From Enterococcus malodoratus ATCC 43197 (lineage in GTDB: Bacteria > Bacillota > Bacilli > Lactobacillales > Enterococcaceae), in contig NZ_KE136481.1 in assembly GCF_000407185.1 (NCBI RefSeq), positions 761,136 to 825,135 on the forward strand: a stretch of DNA of 64,000 nt, written 5' to 3'. The notes below the pieces were generated by a model. The model did no database searches. It had not been told where the DNA came from and saw only the letters and a program-made list of their open reading frames with translations. Positions 42,095 through 52,040 of the stretch are shown here, in pieces. Numbering within the stretch: position 1 is the stretch's first letter; each line of letters opens with the position of its first letter. Made by a program: the position numbers and the translations under genes.

Positions 42095-43519
42095 TCATTG
42101 TAATGATATGGTAGTCATCGCCTTTGAAATAGTATCCAAATTTTGATCAGAAAAAGGATTCTCCAATAGCAAGAAATGCCGATCATCAAGTTCATGTTTC
42201 AAATTATCTGGCATTGTAAGATTACTTATTATAAGGTCAGCGTCATCAGGATCGTTTGAAAACTCCAATATGTATTGATTAACTAGTTTTGTTTCCAAAG
42301 TATACTCAAACATTCTATTTAGAATATACGTGTAATCAGTTAAACAAAAAACTTTGATCTTTGGCCTTATTTGCTCAGGCGGTAGAACCACCAAACAGAT
42401 ATAAAAACAGAAGTTCCGATAAAACTCATTGTTTAACTCAGGATAGCGTTTATTCAATTTCCTGAAAAAACCGTCGAATTTCTTACAGAAAAACTTATAT
42501 TCCTTTTTAAAGATATTGAAATCATCATAGACAAAAAGAGGAACTAAGTTCGTTGATATCTTCAACATTCGCTCTGAGATTATGTTCCTTTTTAAAATTT
42601 TTCTTACAAAATCAAGATTCGCCGGAGAAACGGTCCCAAAAGTTTGATTAAAACATTTTATCCAATCTTCGATTAATTTATCCTCTATAGAAGATAAGGA
42701 AAAACTGTCTAAATAATCTAGGTCTTCAGGATCTTTCAAAATATGGCTAAAGTAGCTGAAACGCATAAAGGTGTAATCAGATTCCTGCCAATAAGAAAGA
42801 GCCATTGGCTTATTGCATATATAATTCCGTAAAAAAATATCGTTTTCTTCTGTTTGCTCAATGATGTGACCATTTTTAACCCGGAGATCCGTAGTGCAAA
42901 GAAAGAAACTCAATAATTCAGGCTCGTAAGAAAAAGCGGCATTTGTAGTCAAAAGAGAATCCGCTAAATCTAAATAAAAGTTTTTGCTAGAAATATCAGG
43001 AATATCGCTGAATTTTCGATGAATGATCCAAAGGAATATCGAGAAAAAATTTCTTAATTTTATTTCCTCCCCTTCGATAAAAAAATTATTTGCACAATAA
43101 ATATGAAATCCAAACTTGGAGATATCTGAATTGATCGACCCGATTTTTCTTCGCAGTGTAGAATGGCTAGTCCCGTGAGAAAGACAAAACCAATACGTAT
43201 CAACCTTATTTTGAACTAAAACAGCATATAGAATCTGATAGGACAAATCCGAAGAGAGAAGATAATTTTTCAGTTTTGTTAAAGTCACCCCCCGATTCTC
43301 TAAAAAGATCCCTTGATTATCAATTGACATTCTCAAATCATTGTCTGGATATATCGTTTCAATTTCTTCTTTTAGTATCTTGCAATAATTGAGAACGGTT
43401 GAAGAAGTTATCTCTCCGATAGATTTGCTTATCTCTTTTGAAGAGAGCGGTTTCGTTTGACAGCTAAGCAAATTCACAATCTCAAGTTGCTGAACCAAAT
43501 CTTTATTGAGGTGTATCAT
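42095..43519 (-). CDS. Mga-family PRD-like transcriptional regulator
   Basis: A 474-residue Mga/AtxA-like regulator. The N-terminal half has HTH units (LSSKEISKSIGEITSSTVLNYCK; later GTSHSTLRRKIGSINSDISK), a PRD-like helical middle region, and an EIIB-like C-terminal end (KIKVFCLTDYTYILNRMFEY, then DADLIISNLTMP). Mga regulators often control surface proteins, so the adjacent WxL operon is a likely target. ATG at 43519 follows AAGGAGG. An IS1380-type element is inserted only 5 bp upstream of that ribosome binding site, so its native promoter is displaced. Confidence 0.85.
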   Translation of the reverse strand: MIHLNKDLVQQLEIVNLLSCQTKPLSSKEISKSIGEITSSTVLNYCKILKEEIETIYPDNDLRMSIDNQGIFLENRGVTLTKLKNYLLSSDLSYQILYAVLVQNKVDTYWFCLSHGTSHSTLRRKIGSINSDISKFGFHIYCANNFFIEGEEIKLRNFFSIFLWIIHRKFSDIPDISSKNFYLDLADSLLTTNAAFSYEPELLSFFLCTTDLRVKNGHIIEQTEENDIFLRNYICNKPMALSYWQESDYTFMRFSYFSHILKDPEDLDYLDSFSLSSIEDKLIEDWIKCFNQTFGTVSPANLDFVRKILKRNIISERMLKISTNLVPLFVYDDFNIFKKEYKFFCKKFDGFFRKLNKRYPELNNEFYRNFCFYICLVVLPPEQIRPKIKVFCLTDYTYILNRMFEYTLETKLVNQYILEFSNDPDDADLIISNLTMPDNLKHELDDRHFLLLENPFSDQNLDTISKAMTTISLQ

Positions 43520-43542
43520 ATTCAAACCTCCTTATAATATTT

Positions 43543-45216
43543 CCTGAATAATTCATAGATCTAATTTTTTTGGGAAAATAACGTTTATACATCGATTTGA
43601 GTTGAATTTTCTTTTTTCAACCGGTTTGTACTTGCGAAAACAGATTTCCTTTTGTTTTTTTAACGAAGATAGGGAATCTGGAGCTGTTTTTGGGCGCACG
43701 AATCCCTTAGTGATTCCATGTCTTTTTAAAAGCTGATTGCTATTTTACACTTGCCAACTGAGTTGCTGGATTTTGTCCAGTAACTGATAAAACAAGTCTT
43801 GATAGACATGGGAGGAGCTCATCCGTAAAAGCAATCTACGGCCACTGCGGACTAATTTACCCGCGACCTTGAACAGGCGGAGCCGCAATGTGTCGACTTG
43901 GAATGTCGCTTCCTTTTCAGGTAGACATATGGTCTTCATGAAGTTGACCAGGTTGTAAGCCAACAGGCTTACCATCATCCGTGCATGATTTTCCAAGAAG
44001 CTTGAGCTATCCGTCTTGTCGAAATAGAACCCATTTTTTGCTTCCTTGATGAAGTTCTCCATGGTGCCGCGTTTATGGTAAATCTGGAAGATGGTTTTCG
44101 CGGATAGTTCCTCGTGAAAATTAGTGACCACGTACTCGTGACTGAACACCAGCTGATTCGATTCCCGAGTCGATTTGATACAGATTCGACGTTTTTGGGA
44201 CCAGCTATTGGCTTGATAGAACGCGGAATAGTAGTGGACTTCCCTTTCCTCCCAGGGATGGTCGTCCCCAACCAGGACAAAGGTTTCCGCTAGTTTTTCC
44301 ACGACTTTATTTGATTTCAGGCGGATGACATAGAAACTTTCGTTGGATTCACACGTATCATAGACCTCGGGCGTCGCAAAGCCGCTGTCTCCCCGGACCA
44401 AAATATCAGTGCAGGGAAGGACTTGACGGTAATGTGTGAGCATCGGTGCCAGAAAATCTTTTACACCTTTTGACGTATACACATTTCCAGAACGAAGTTC
44501 TGCTTTCAGAAAGTCTCCCGTAAGGCCATCGAAGGCTACCAACGGATGATAGCCCTGTGTGCCGTAATGGGCATTGTGCTCAGTCTTTTCTTGATTCCCG
44601 AACGTATCCGAATGTGTGGAATCTAAATCGATGATCATTTGGGTATTGTTCCGTTCCATGCGGACCTTGTCCAGCATGGCTTGGTTCAGTTCCTGGAACT
44701 GTGCAATGTTCTCCTCGCTGATCCGGTCCCAGAAGCGGGATAGCGAGGCCTGGGAGGCGATGGCTTCCTTATCCAAAACCAACCGAAAAATGGGATCTTC
44801 CTTCAAGAGATTGGCGGATGAATCTGCGGAATATCCGGCAATCAACTGGAAGAGCAGCTGTTCGAGCAGGGAGATGTTGTCATGAGTCCAATAAATACGG
44901 TCCTCATTGAAGTGGAGGAATTGCTTCGCGAACGAATAAAATCCAAGCGAATTCATGAATTCCTTCACCAAGATGAGACCGGCATCTGACGAAAGATTAC
45001 CACCGGTGTTTGACACCACCATTTTAGAGTTGAATTTTACGTGTTTTTCCTGTAATGTAGCCATTGAGAGAACCCCTTTCTTGGTTTAGTTTAGACACTT
45101 TAACCATAGCAGATTGGGGTTCTTTTTGTACACCCAAAGGGTGCGGTAAAAGAAAAGAAGAACCGTGCGTTAATAAGCTTTTAATAGAGTTTCAGAAATT
45201 CTATGAATTATTCAGG
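43543..45216 (-). mobile_element. IS1380-family insertion sequence, 1674 bp, with 5-bp target duplication
   Basis: Termini are CCTGAATAATTCATAGA (43543-43559) and its exact complement TCTATGAATTATTCAGG (45200-45216), 17-bp perfect inverted repeats. TATTT flanks both ends (43538-43542, 45217-45221) as target duplication. It carries one intact transposase gene on the minus strand. About 185 nt of non-coding DNA lies at the left end inside the element. Intact ends and duplication indicate a recent insertion. Confidence 0.93.
43745..45064 (-). CDS. IS1380-family transposase
   Basis: A 439-residue DDE transposase. Catalytic landmarks are MIIDLDSTHSD (first Asp), DILVRGDSGFATPE (second Asp) and IYHKRGTMENFIKEAKNGF (the Y-R-E-K signature with the catalytic Glu). 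N-terminal DNA-binding part begins MATLQEKHVKFNSKMVVSNT. The frame is intact and full length, so the element is probably active. It fills most of the 1674-bp IS with the inverted repeats described for the element. Confidence 0.95.
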   Translation of the reverse strand: MATLQEKHVKFNSKMVVSNTGGNLSSDAGLILVKEFMNSLGFYSFAKQFLHFNEDRIYWTHDNISLLEQLLFQLIAGYSADSSANLLKEDPIFRLVLDKEAIASQASLSRFWDRISEENIAQFQELNQAMLDKVRMERNNTQMIIDLDSTHSDTFGNQEKTEHNAHYGTQGYHPLVAFDGLTGDFLKAELRSGNVYTSKGVKDFLAPMLTHYRQVLPCTDILVRGDSGFATPEVYDTCESNESFYVIRLKSNKVVEKLAETFVLVGDDHPWEEREVHYYSAFYQANSWSQKRRICIKSTRESNQLVFSHEYVVTNFHEELSAKTIFQIYHKRGTMENFIKEAKNGFYFDKTDSSSFLENHARMMVSLLAYNLVNFMKTICLPEKEATFQVDTLRLRLFKVAGKLVRSGRRLLLRMSSSHVYQDLFYQLLDKIQQLSWQV

Positions 45217-45255
45217 TATTTGTTTGTTAATAATTCTTATCGCCGTCATTATATC

Positions 45256-45272
45256 ACAGGCAGGCTGCCTGT
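45256..45272. promoter_or_regulatory. Palindrome between Mga-like and TetR genes
   Basis: ACAGGCAG-G-CTGCCTGT is a 17-bp perfect palindrome, flanked by ATCAC/GTGAT and followed by a T run. It lies in the former shared upstream region of the Mga-like and TetR genes, before the IS inserted. It is a plausible TetR operator; a factor-independent hairpin is an alternative. Confidence 0.5.
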
Positions 45273-45399
45273 ATGTGATTTTTTTTCATCAATTTCGATT
45301 TCCCGCAAGCCTTGTAATAAATTTGAAGGGCACCTATAATTAGATAATGATATTCTTAGATAAGTAATAACTAAGATTTAGAAAGTAGATGATTTTTTT

Positions 45400-46038
45400 A
45401 TGAGGAAGGATTCAAGAGAAACCCGAGAATTGATCTTAAATAGCGCTTTGGAGCTATTTCTTGAAAAAAGTTATAGTCATACATCGACTAACGATATAAG
45501 AAAAAAGGCTGGAAATTTATCTAGAGGGGGATTGTATTATTTTTTCCCAAAAAAGGAGGACATCCTTGAAGCTTTACCCGAATTCTTATTCAAAGACAGT
45601 CTTCCAATGGACTATATTCTTGATGACGAAAAGCTGAATACCATCGAGAAAATTAGAAAACTATTATATGAAGAACATAAAGCCATCAAAAATAGCTCGA
45701 GAGGTCTATTATTTTATAAATTAATGTCTAGCCCAGAATTCTTAATGCTCTTTGTAAATAATTTATCCGTTAATACCGTTCCAACATATTATCAATTAAT
45801 ACTAAAGGGAAATGCTGATGGATCAATGAAAGTAAAATCGCCACTTTATACAGCTGAGGTGCTCCCATTGCTGCTAAATGTTTGGTTTAATCCAACTTTT
45901 TTTAATCAGAGTTCAGATGATGTAGATGAACGAATCGTATATCTTGAAAACCTTTTGATTGATATGGGCATTCCGCTCCTTGATGATCGCCTGAAAGATG
46001 TCCTGAAGCAGACCTGGCTATTGGCAAAATCAGAATAA
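45400..46038 (+). CDS. TetR-family transcriptional regulator
   Basis: A 212-residue TetR-like protein. The N-terminal HTH reads ILNSALELFLEKSYSHTSTN, then DIRKKAGNLSRGGLYYFFPKK, matching the TetR core; the remaining 150 residues are a helical ligand domain not otherwise recognised. The ribosome binding site is weak (AGAAAG). It faces away from the IS and Mga-like gene. A palindrome at 45256 may be its operator. Targets could be itself or the surface-protein cluster. Confidence 0.85.
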   Translation: MRKDSRETRELILNSALELFLEKSYSHTSTNDIRKKAGNLSRGGLYYFFPKKEDILEALPEFLFKDSLPMDYILDDEKLNTIEKIRKLLYEEHKAIKNSSRGLLFYKLMSSPEFLMLFVNNLSVNTVPTYYQLILKGNADGSMKVKSPLYTAEVLPLLLNVWFNPTFFNQSSDDVDERIVYLENLLIDMGIPLLDDRLKDVLKQTWLLAKSE

Positions 46039-46051
46039 TTCAAACAAAAAA

Positions 46052-46080
46052 AGAGATAAGTTCACTATCAACTTATCTCT
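46052..46080 (-). terminator. Terminator of the pot operon
   Basis: AGAGATAAGTT and AACTTATCTCT form a perfect 11-bp stem, loop 7 nt, with a T run on the minus strand. It also lies just after the convergent TetR gene. Confidence 0.8.
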
Positions 46081-46149
46081 TCCTTTGCTTCTATCAGAAA
46101 ACGGACCGTAAAACACTGATCCCCCTTCCAGATATTTTATTGAGCTAAA

Positions 46150-47220
46150 TTATTTCCGATACATCTTAAACTCCAGGTACAAATCATTGTATATCCCTAA
46201 ATATTTTGGACCTAAATCCTTATACACTTCCAAGTGACTAATCGTTTCATCATCTGGATAAAATTGTTTGTCCTCAGAGATACTCTTTGGAAGCATCGCC
46301 AACGCTTTTTTATTTGGTGTTGAGTAGCCAATGTATTCGGCATTTTGTTTGGCTGATACTGGTTTCAACATAAAGTTGATGAAATCATAAGCCCCTGCTT
46401 GATTCTTTGATGTTTTAGGAATCACGATATTATCAAACCACAAATTCGAGCCTTCTGGTGGAATAACGTAATGAAGGTGCTTGTTTTCTGACATCATATC
46501 TGCCGCTTCCCCAGAAAAGGTCACCGCGACCGCACTTTCTTCATTCGCCATATACATTTTGATTTCATCAGCAACGATTGCTTTGACGTTAGGCGTTAAA
46601 CCGCTCAATTTTTTGATTGCTTGATTTAATTGAGTCATATCCTTGCTGTTGATTGAGTGCCCCAGACTTGTTAGAGACAGGCCCATTACTTCACGGGCGC
46701 CATCAATCAGCATAATATTATTTTTTAGTTCGGGTCGCCATAGGTCGTCCCAATGTTTGATCTTATTCCCATCGACAAATTTGTCGTTGTATACAATTCC
46801 TAGGGTTCCCCAGAAATAAGGAATCGAAAATTTATTATCGCGATCAAAATCCAAATCTAAAAATCGCGGATCAATATTATCCAGTCCATGAATCTTCGAA
46901 TGATCCAAAGGCAGCAATAACTTTTCTTTTTTCATTTTCTGAATCATATATTCACTAGGAATCGCGATATCATAAGCAGTTCCGCCTTGTTTGATTTTCG
47001 CTTCCATCGCTTCATTTGAATCAAACGTTTCATAATTTACCTTGTAGCCGTATTCCTTCTCAAACTCTTTGATCAATTCCGGGTCGATGTAGTCGCCCCA
47101 ATTGTAAATGTTCAATACTTTGGAACTTGCGTTAGACGAATGGTTCAAGCGTACGACCAAAAAAGTCAGCAAGAGAATGATAGCGACGACCCCAATAAAA
47201 AGTGACTGCAATTTTTTCAT
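46150..47220 (-). CDS. potD: Spermidine/putrescine ABC transporter substrate-binding protein
   Basis: A 356-residue PotD-type binding protein. An N-terminal hydrophobic signal (LFIGVVAIILLLTFLVV) has no clear lipobox cysteine, so it may stay membrane-anchored. LNIYNWGDYIDPELIKEFE and GTAYDIAIPSEYMIQKM are hallmarks of the polyamine-binding fold. It delivers polyamines to PotBC. The start overlaps the PotC stop by 4 nt; it is last in the regulator-potA-potB-potC-potD operon. Confidence 0.93.
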   Translation of the reverse strand: MKKLQSLFIGVVAIILLLTFLVVRLNHSSNASSKVLNIYNWGDYIDPELIKEFEKEYGYKVNYETFDSNEAMEAKIKQGGTAYDIAIPSEYMIQKMKKEKLLLPLDHSKIHGLDNIDPRFLDLDFDRDNKFSIPYFWGTLGIVYNDKFVDGNKIKHWDDLWRPELKNNIMLIDGAREVMGLSLTSLGHSINSKDMTQLNQAIKKLSGLTPNVKAIVADEIKMYMANEESAVAVTFSGEAADMMSENKHLHYVIPPEGSNLWFDNIVIPKTSKNQAGAYDFINFMLKPVSAKQNAEYIGYSTPNKKALAMLPKSISEDKQFYPDDETISHLEVYKDLGPKYLGIYNDLYLEFKMYRK

Positions 47221-48062
47221 TTCAGTACTGCCACCTCCTCAAACTCGCGTTTTCTTTTGCGAGCTTTTTTCGAAGTATCTCGACTAATAAAGTAATAACC
47301 TACTACTAATAATAGAGAGAAAATAAATACCAGCGTCGACAGGGCATTGATTTCTAGACTGATTCCTTGACGTGCCCGAGAATAAATTTCTACAGAAAGA
47401 GTTGTGAAGCCATTCCCGGTGACAAAGAAGGTCACAGCGAAATCATCCAAGGAATACGTGAAGGCCATGAAGTAACCCGCGATAATTCCTGGCGTTAAAA
47501 ACGGTAAAATAATGTTTGACAGCACTTGAAAATTATTTGCTCCTAAATCACGGGCCGCATCGATCATTGAGTCATTCATTTCCTTCAGCTTTGGTAAAAC
47601 CATTAGCACCACGATTGGAATACTAAATGCGATATGAGAAAGCAGCACACTGATAAAACCTAATTGGAAATTTTTCAGGACGCCGCCAAGCATGGTAAAT
47701 AAAATCAAGAAACTGGCACCGATAATGACATCTGGCGAGACCATTAAAATATTGTTCAAGCCCAGCAGGACATTTCGCGAATTACGTTTACGCGTATAGT
47801 AAATCCCCATTGCGCCAAACGTACCGATAATCGTAGCAAGCAAGGCCGATAAAAAGCCCAACACGAAGGTCTGAACAACAATGCTGATCAATCGACTGTC
47901 AGAGAATAGATTCTGGTAATGTTCCCACGTAAAGCTGGTGAAATTGTTCATATTGCCGCCCTTATTGAACGAATAGAAAATCAAATAAAAGATTGGTACA
48001 TACAGCAAGATAAATACAAAAATCAAGTAAACAGTTGACCACGAGAATTTTTTTCTTCTCAC
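47217..48062 (-). CDS. potC: Spermidine/putrescine ABC transporter permease PotC
   Basis: A 281-residue permease with about six membrane helices. The EAA loop is visible as MIDAARDLGANNFQVLSNIILPFLTPGIIAG. It forms the channel with PotB. It overlaps potB and potD by 4 nt each. Basic C-terminal tail (KKARKRKREFEE) is cytoplasmic. Confidence 0.93.
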   Translation of the reverse strand: MRRKKFSWSTVYLIFVFILLYVPIFYLIFYSFNKGGNMNNFTSFTWEHYQNLFSDSRLISIVVQTFVLGFLSALLATIIGTFGAMGIYYTRKRNSRNVLLGLNNILMVSPDVIIGASFLILFTMLGGVLKNFQLGFISVLLSHIAFSIPIVVLMVLPKLKEMNDSMIDAARDLGANNFQVLSNIILPFLTPGIIAGYFMAFTYSLDDFAVTFFVTGNGFTTLSVEIYSRARQGISLEINALSTLVFIFSLLLVVGYYFISRDTSKKARKRKREFEEVAVLK

Positions 48063-48868
48063 TTCGCCCGACCTCCTTTACGTTTTTCTCCGGTTAGCAT
48101 CATAACGATGAACATCGCGACGATCAAAATAACTCCGATCGTTGAACCCATCCCCCAATTTTGCGTGACTAAGAAATGTTCCTCGATCGCTGTTCCCAAC
48201 GTAATCACGCGATTTCCACCGATCAAACGAGTCAACATGAAGAGCGAAAGAGACGGAATAAAGACAGCCTGCACCCCACTTTTCACGCCATTTAACGAAA
48301 GCGGAAAAATCACACGGCGAAAAGTCTCAAAGTTATTCGCGCCTAAATCACGGCTTGCACTAATCAAGGAAGGATTGATTTCCTCCAGAGCATTGAAAAT
48401 CGGCATGATCATGAACGGCAGTTCAATGTATGCCGCCACGAACATGAAGCTGAAGTCCGTAAACAGCAATTGCTTTTGCCCAATCCCAATAAAGCGTAAA
48501 AAATCATTGACTGACCCATTCGCACTGAAGATGCCAATAAACGCATAAGCCTTCAGCAATAGATTAATCCAAGTAGGCAAGACAACTAGCAGCAGCAATA
48601 ATTGACGATGCTTCAATTTTGATAAAAAGTACGCTGTCGGATAACTGATCAGCAAGGTCATCAAAGTAATCAAAAAGGCAAACAACACCGAATTAACGGT
48701 CATCATTAAATAAGTTTTAGACGTTAAGTACGTATGATAATTACTTAAAGTAAAGTTTCCATGCATATCAAAAAAGGATTGATACACGATCAAAATCACC
48801 GGCGCGATAACAAAAAACAGCAGCCAAAAAAAGTAAGGGATCGAGTAGAAACGACGAATATTTTTCAT
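48059..48868 (-). CDS. potB: Spermidine/putrescine ABC transporter permease PotB
   Basis: A 269-residue permease with about six membrane helices and the EAA loop LISASRDLGANNFETFRRVIFPLSLNGVKSG. It pairs with PotC. Start is 12 nt after potA with a GGAGGGAAAG ribosome binding site, and the stop overlaps potC, so the complex is translated together. Confidence 0.93.
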   Translation of the reverse strand: MKNIRRFYSIPYFFWLLFFVIAPVILIVYQSFFDMHGNFTLSNYHTYLTSKTYLMMTVNSVLFAFLITLMTLLISYPTAYFLSKLKHRQLLLLLVVLPTWINLLLKAYAFIGIFSANGSVNDFLRFIGIGQKQLLFTDFSFMFVAAYIELPFMIMPIFNALEEINPSLISASRDLGANNFETFRRVIFPLSLNGVKSGVQAVFIPSLSLFMLTRLIGGNRVITLGTAIEEHFLVTQNWGMGSTIGVILIVAMFIVMMLTGEKRKGGRAK

Positions 48869-48880
48869 TATCTTTCCCTC

Positions 48881-49969
48881 CTAATCTTCATAGCTATCCA
48901 AACGTGCTTCGAAATCTTCTTCACTTTCATTGAAGCGCATGACATGGATATCCTCTGGTTCAAAAGACAGTCCGACTTTGCTGCCTTTTTTAGCCTTTTT
49001 AGTTGAATGGACCATCCATTCATTTCCGTCGGTATCGATACAATTCATTTCGTAATGAACACCACGGAACAATTGGGTATCAACGGTAACGACCAATTTC
49101 CCGTTTTCAGGTGTGGTCAGCGTTAAATCTTCTGGCCGCAATACAACTTCCACCGGTTCATTTGGACGCATCCCACCATCAACACATTCAAACTCTTTTC
49201 CGACGAACTTAACTAAATTGTCTTCTACCATTTCACCGGCAACGATATTACTTTCACCAACAAAATCGGCAACAAAATGATTAATCGGTTCATCATAAAT
49301 ATCCACTGGTGTGCCGCTTTGAACGATTTTTCCCTTGTTCATAACAAAAATCTCATCACTCATGGCCAGTGCTTCTTCTTGGTCGTGAGTCACAAAGATA
49401 AAGGTAATTCCTAAACGTTTCTGTAAAGCTCGTAACTCGTACTGCATATCCGTCCGTAATTTCAAATCCAATGCAGACAATGGTTCATCCAATAATAAAA
49501 TTTTAGGTTCATTAACAATGGCGCGAGCGATTGCTACTCGTTGTCGCTGGCCACCGGACATTTCGGTGATTTCACGATTTTCGTACCCTGGCAGCTGAAC
49601 AAGTTTCAAGGCTTCTAAAACCTTTTTCTCGATTTCCTTCTTAGACAGCTTTTTGATTTTCAAGCCAAAGGCCACATTGTCAAACACATTCATATGGGGA
49701 AACAGTGCGTAATCTTGAAAAACGGTATTCACTTGGCGCTTATTTGCCGGCAGATCGTTCATTCGTTTTCCTTCAAAAAAAATATCGCCTTCACTAACAT
49801 CTGTAAAACCGGCGATGATTCTTAAAATGGTTGTCTTCCCGCAGCCAGAAGGACCTAGCAACGTATAAAAACGCCCTTCTTCTATATCAAAATCTATTTT
49901 TTTCAATACGGGATCATCATCGTCGTATTGTTTGATCACATCTTTAAAAGAAATAATTGTATTTGCCAT
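48881..49969 (-). CDS. potA: Spermidine/putrescine ABC transporter ATPase PotA
   Basis: A 362-residue ABC ATPase: Walker [10 protein letters not shown] (near residue 38), Q-loop, signature [15 protein letters not shown], Walker [13 protein letters not shown], switch HDQEEA and a C-terminal TOBE-type domain ([13 protein letters not shown]). It drives polyamine import by PotBC. First transporter gene after the XRE-cupin regulator, 56 nt away, AGGAAGTC-type ribosome binding site. Confidence 0.95.
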   Translation of the reverse strand: MANTIISFKDVIKQYDDDDPVLKKIDFDIEEGRFYTLLGPSGCGKTTILRIIAGFTDVSEGDIFFEGKRMNDLPANKRQVNTVFQDYALFPHMNVFDNVAFGLKIKKLSKKEIEKKVLEALKLVQLPGYENREITEMSGGQRQRVAIARAIVNEPKILLLDEPLSALDLKLRTDMQYELRALQKRLGITFIFVTHDQEEALAMSDEIFVMNKGKIVQSGTPVDIYDEPINHFVADFVGESNIVAGEMVEDNLVKFVGKEFECVDGGMRPNEPVEVVLRPEDLTLTTPENGKLVVTVDTQLFRGVHYEMNCIDTDGNEWMVHSTKKAKKGSKVGLSFEPEDIHVMRFNESEEDFEARLDSYED

Positions 49970-50025
49970 GACTTCCTCCTATTACCCAACTAATTAGTAA
50001 GAATACGATCTTTCTTCGTATCTAT

Positions 50026-50568
50026 TTATAAGTATGATTCTGTTGCAACAATCAAGACTTTACTGGTACCCGCCGCTTGATTTTGCAGACGATGCGGTTT
50101 ACTGGCTTCATAATACATACTCTCACCTTTTGCCGCTTCATATAATGTTTCCCCGAACTGCAACGCAACTTTTCCTTCTAATACGTAAATAAACGTTTCA
50201 GACAGTGACGGCGTAAACTGTTTATACTGACCCTTTTTATCTAGCGTTAATAAAATCGGCTCCATCTCATTCTCGTTCGATTCCGGAATCAGCCACTTAA
50301 TATGGTAGCCATGTTCTTCATCACTATAAAAAGTTGTATCGTCTTCTTTATAAACAATTTTTTGATCACCAGTCTTTTGTTTAAAAAACTCGGCAGGCGT
50401 TACACCCAGGACTTCCAAAATATCAAAAAAAGTCTCCATCGAAGGAGAACTGAGATCCCGTTCTAACTGAGAGATGTACCCTTTGGACAGATCGGTTCGT
50501 TCCCCTAGCTCCTCTTGTGTTAAATCTTTTTGAATTCTTAAATTGCGCAGCTTCTCGCCAATCTCCAT
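50026..50568 (-). CDS. XRE-family regulator with cupin domain, probable pot operon regulator
   Basis: A 180-residue protein: N-terminal XRE HTH (LRIQKDLTQEELGERTDLSKGYISQLERD) and C-terminal cupin domain (ETFIYVLEGKVALQFGE). This layout is common for polyamine regulators such as PuuR. ATG at 50568 is used, because the upstream ATG at 50583 lies on the AGGGGGAAG ribosome binding site. It precedes potABCD. It probably represses the operon in response to polyamines. Confidence 0.9.
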   Translation of the reverse strand: MEIGEKLRNLRIQKDLTQEELGERTDLSKGYISQLERDLSSPSMETFFDILEVLGVTPAEFFKQKTGDQKIVYKEDDTTFYSDEEHGYHIKWLIPESNENEMEPILLTLDKKGQYKQFTPSLSETFIYVLEGKVALQFGETLYEAAKGESMYYEASKPHRLQNQAAGTSKVLIVATESYL

Positions 50569-51044
50569 GGTCTTCCCCCTCATTTATCTGCAACTCCTCT
50601 AAATGTCATCAAAAATTGGCATGATCCTGTTTAAATTTTTTAGATTTGAGCCAAAATAATTGAAAAAAAGCAGCAAATTCGATTTGTTTGCTAATAGTAA
50701 ACTTATTGTTTAATAGCACCATTCAAGTATACGAACTTTTTATTAAAAATCAAGCATTTTGAAAGATTTTCTTAGGAGAGTTTTAAGGAAATAAAAGAGA
50801 AAAGAAATTTGCTTTTTCCTTTATTTTCGCTAATATAATAGTAACCGATTTTACGAGGATTACTTCATGCATAAGTCTGTTTGAATAATTGGTCTATATG
50901 CAAGTATTCTAAAAAAATTCGGTAATTATTTGTGAGTGAGCTGAACATCTACTCGACTCATAAATTCAACATTTTATATCGTTACCACAACCTGGGAAAT
51001 TTCCCAATAAAAGAAGACGCTAACAGGAAATAGGAGGAAGAAAC
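50569..51044. other. Intergenic region between divergent pot regulator and reductase genes
   Basis: About 475 bp, AT-rich, no gene seen. It has to hold both divergent promoters. TAAAC-TTATT-GTTTA near 50698-50712 is a small inverted repeat that could be an operator. A TATAAT occurs near 50834 but without a well-spaced -35. Confidence 0.35.
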
Positions 51045-52040
51045 ATGACTGAGTATCGCCGCTTGCGAGTTTTAAAAGATGAGACCGTTCACACTGAAAT
51101 CGAGAGCTTTGCCAAACCTGAAATTGATCAAGGAGAAGTGTTGATTGCTGTGAATTATTCTGGTATCAACTATAAAGATGCCCTAGCTACCAAAGCCAAC
51201 ACAGGCGTTTTACGTGACTACCCCATGACTCCTGGGATTGATCTTGCTGGAGAAATCCTAGCTTCAAACGACTCAGATCTACAAATCGGTGATTCCGTTT
51301 TAGTTACTGGGTATGGTTTAGGAGTTAAACAAGACGGCGGCCTAAGCGATCTGCAAGTTGTCCCCGCTTCTTGGTGTGTAAAAATACCCGCGGGATTAAC
51401 AGAAAAACAAGCCATGACCTTCGGAACCGCTGGCTTTACAGCAGCCTTATCAGTAGACGCTTTACAAGCTCATGGATTAGATATTAACAGCCGTGTACTT
51501 GTTACAGGAGCAACTGGCGGCGTGGGCAGTTTTGCCTTGCAATTTCTAAAACAAATCGGCTGCAAAGAGATTATTGCTTTGAGTCGGAAAGAGGATCAAA
51601 AGGAGTATTTGGAACAGTTAGGCGCAACATCTGTTCTATCACCTGCTGATTTCTTCCCAGAAAAAAACCGTCCGTTAAATAAACAGCTTTTTGATTTTGT
51701 CATTGACACGGTTGGCGGCGATACCCTAACACAAGTCCTTCCGTTTGTTAATTACGGAGGAAGCTTGGCTCTTTGCGGCAATGCTGGCGGCATCAAATTG
51801 AATACAACCGTTTTGCCTTTTATTTTACGAGGAGTTAATCTACTAGGAATTGATTCCGTAGAAGCTTCAATGGACCAACGTCAAAAGCTTTGGACAAAAA
51901 TGGCAAATGAATGGTCGTTGCCAGCAAATTTCCATGCCCAACAAATCGAACTGGAACAAGTGTCGGAAACCGCAGATGCCCTGTTAGCAGGAAAACATGT
52001 CGGCCGTACAATTGTTGCTTTAGGAGGAAAAAATAAGTGA
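51045..52040 (+). CDS. YhdH/YhfP-family NADPH-dependent oxidoreductase
   Basis: A 331-residue zinc-free medium-chain reductase of the YhdH/AcuI group, with NYSGINYKDALA near residue 40, PGIDLAGEI and the NADPH-binding VLVTGATGGVGSFALQ near 150. Such enzymes reduce activated double bonds (acryloyl-CoA- or quinone-like). Its stop overlaps the coaB start by 4 nt, so it is cotranscribed with CoA biosynthesis genes; the physiological link is unclear. GGAGGAAG precedes the ATG. Confidence 0.88.
   Translation: MTEYRRLRVLKDETVHTEIESFAKPEIDQGEVLIAVNYSGINYKDALATKANTGVLRDYPMTPGIDLAGEILASNDSDLQIGDSVLVTGYGLGVKQDGGLSDLQVVPASWCVKIPAGLTEKQAMTFGTAGFTAALSVDALQAHGLDINSRVLVTGATGGVGSFALQFLKQIGCKEIIALSRKEDQKEYLEQLGATSVLSPADFFPEKNRPLNKQLFDFVIDTVGGDTLTQVLPFVNYGGSLALCGNAGGIKLNTTVLPFILRGVNLLGIDSVEASMDQRQKLWTKMANEWSLPANFHAQQIELEQVSETADALLAGKHVGRTIVALGGKNK

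Noticed and set aside
43543-43620. Outward promoter at the IS left end (TATAAA) driving the Mga-like gene
   Set aside because: No convincing -35 at the proper distance; kept only as a possibility.
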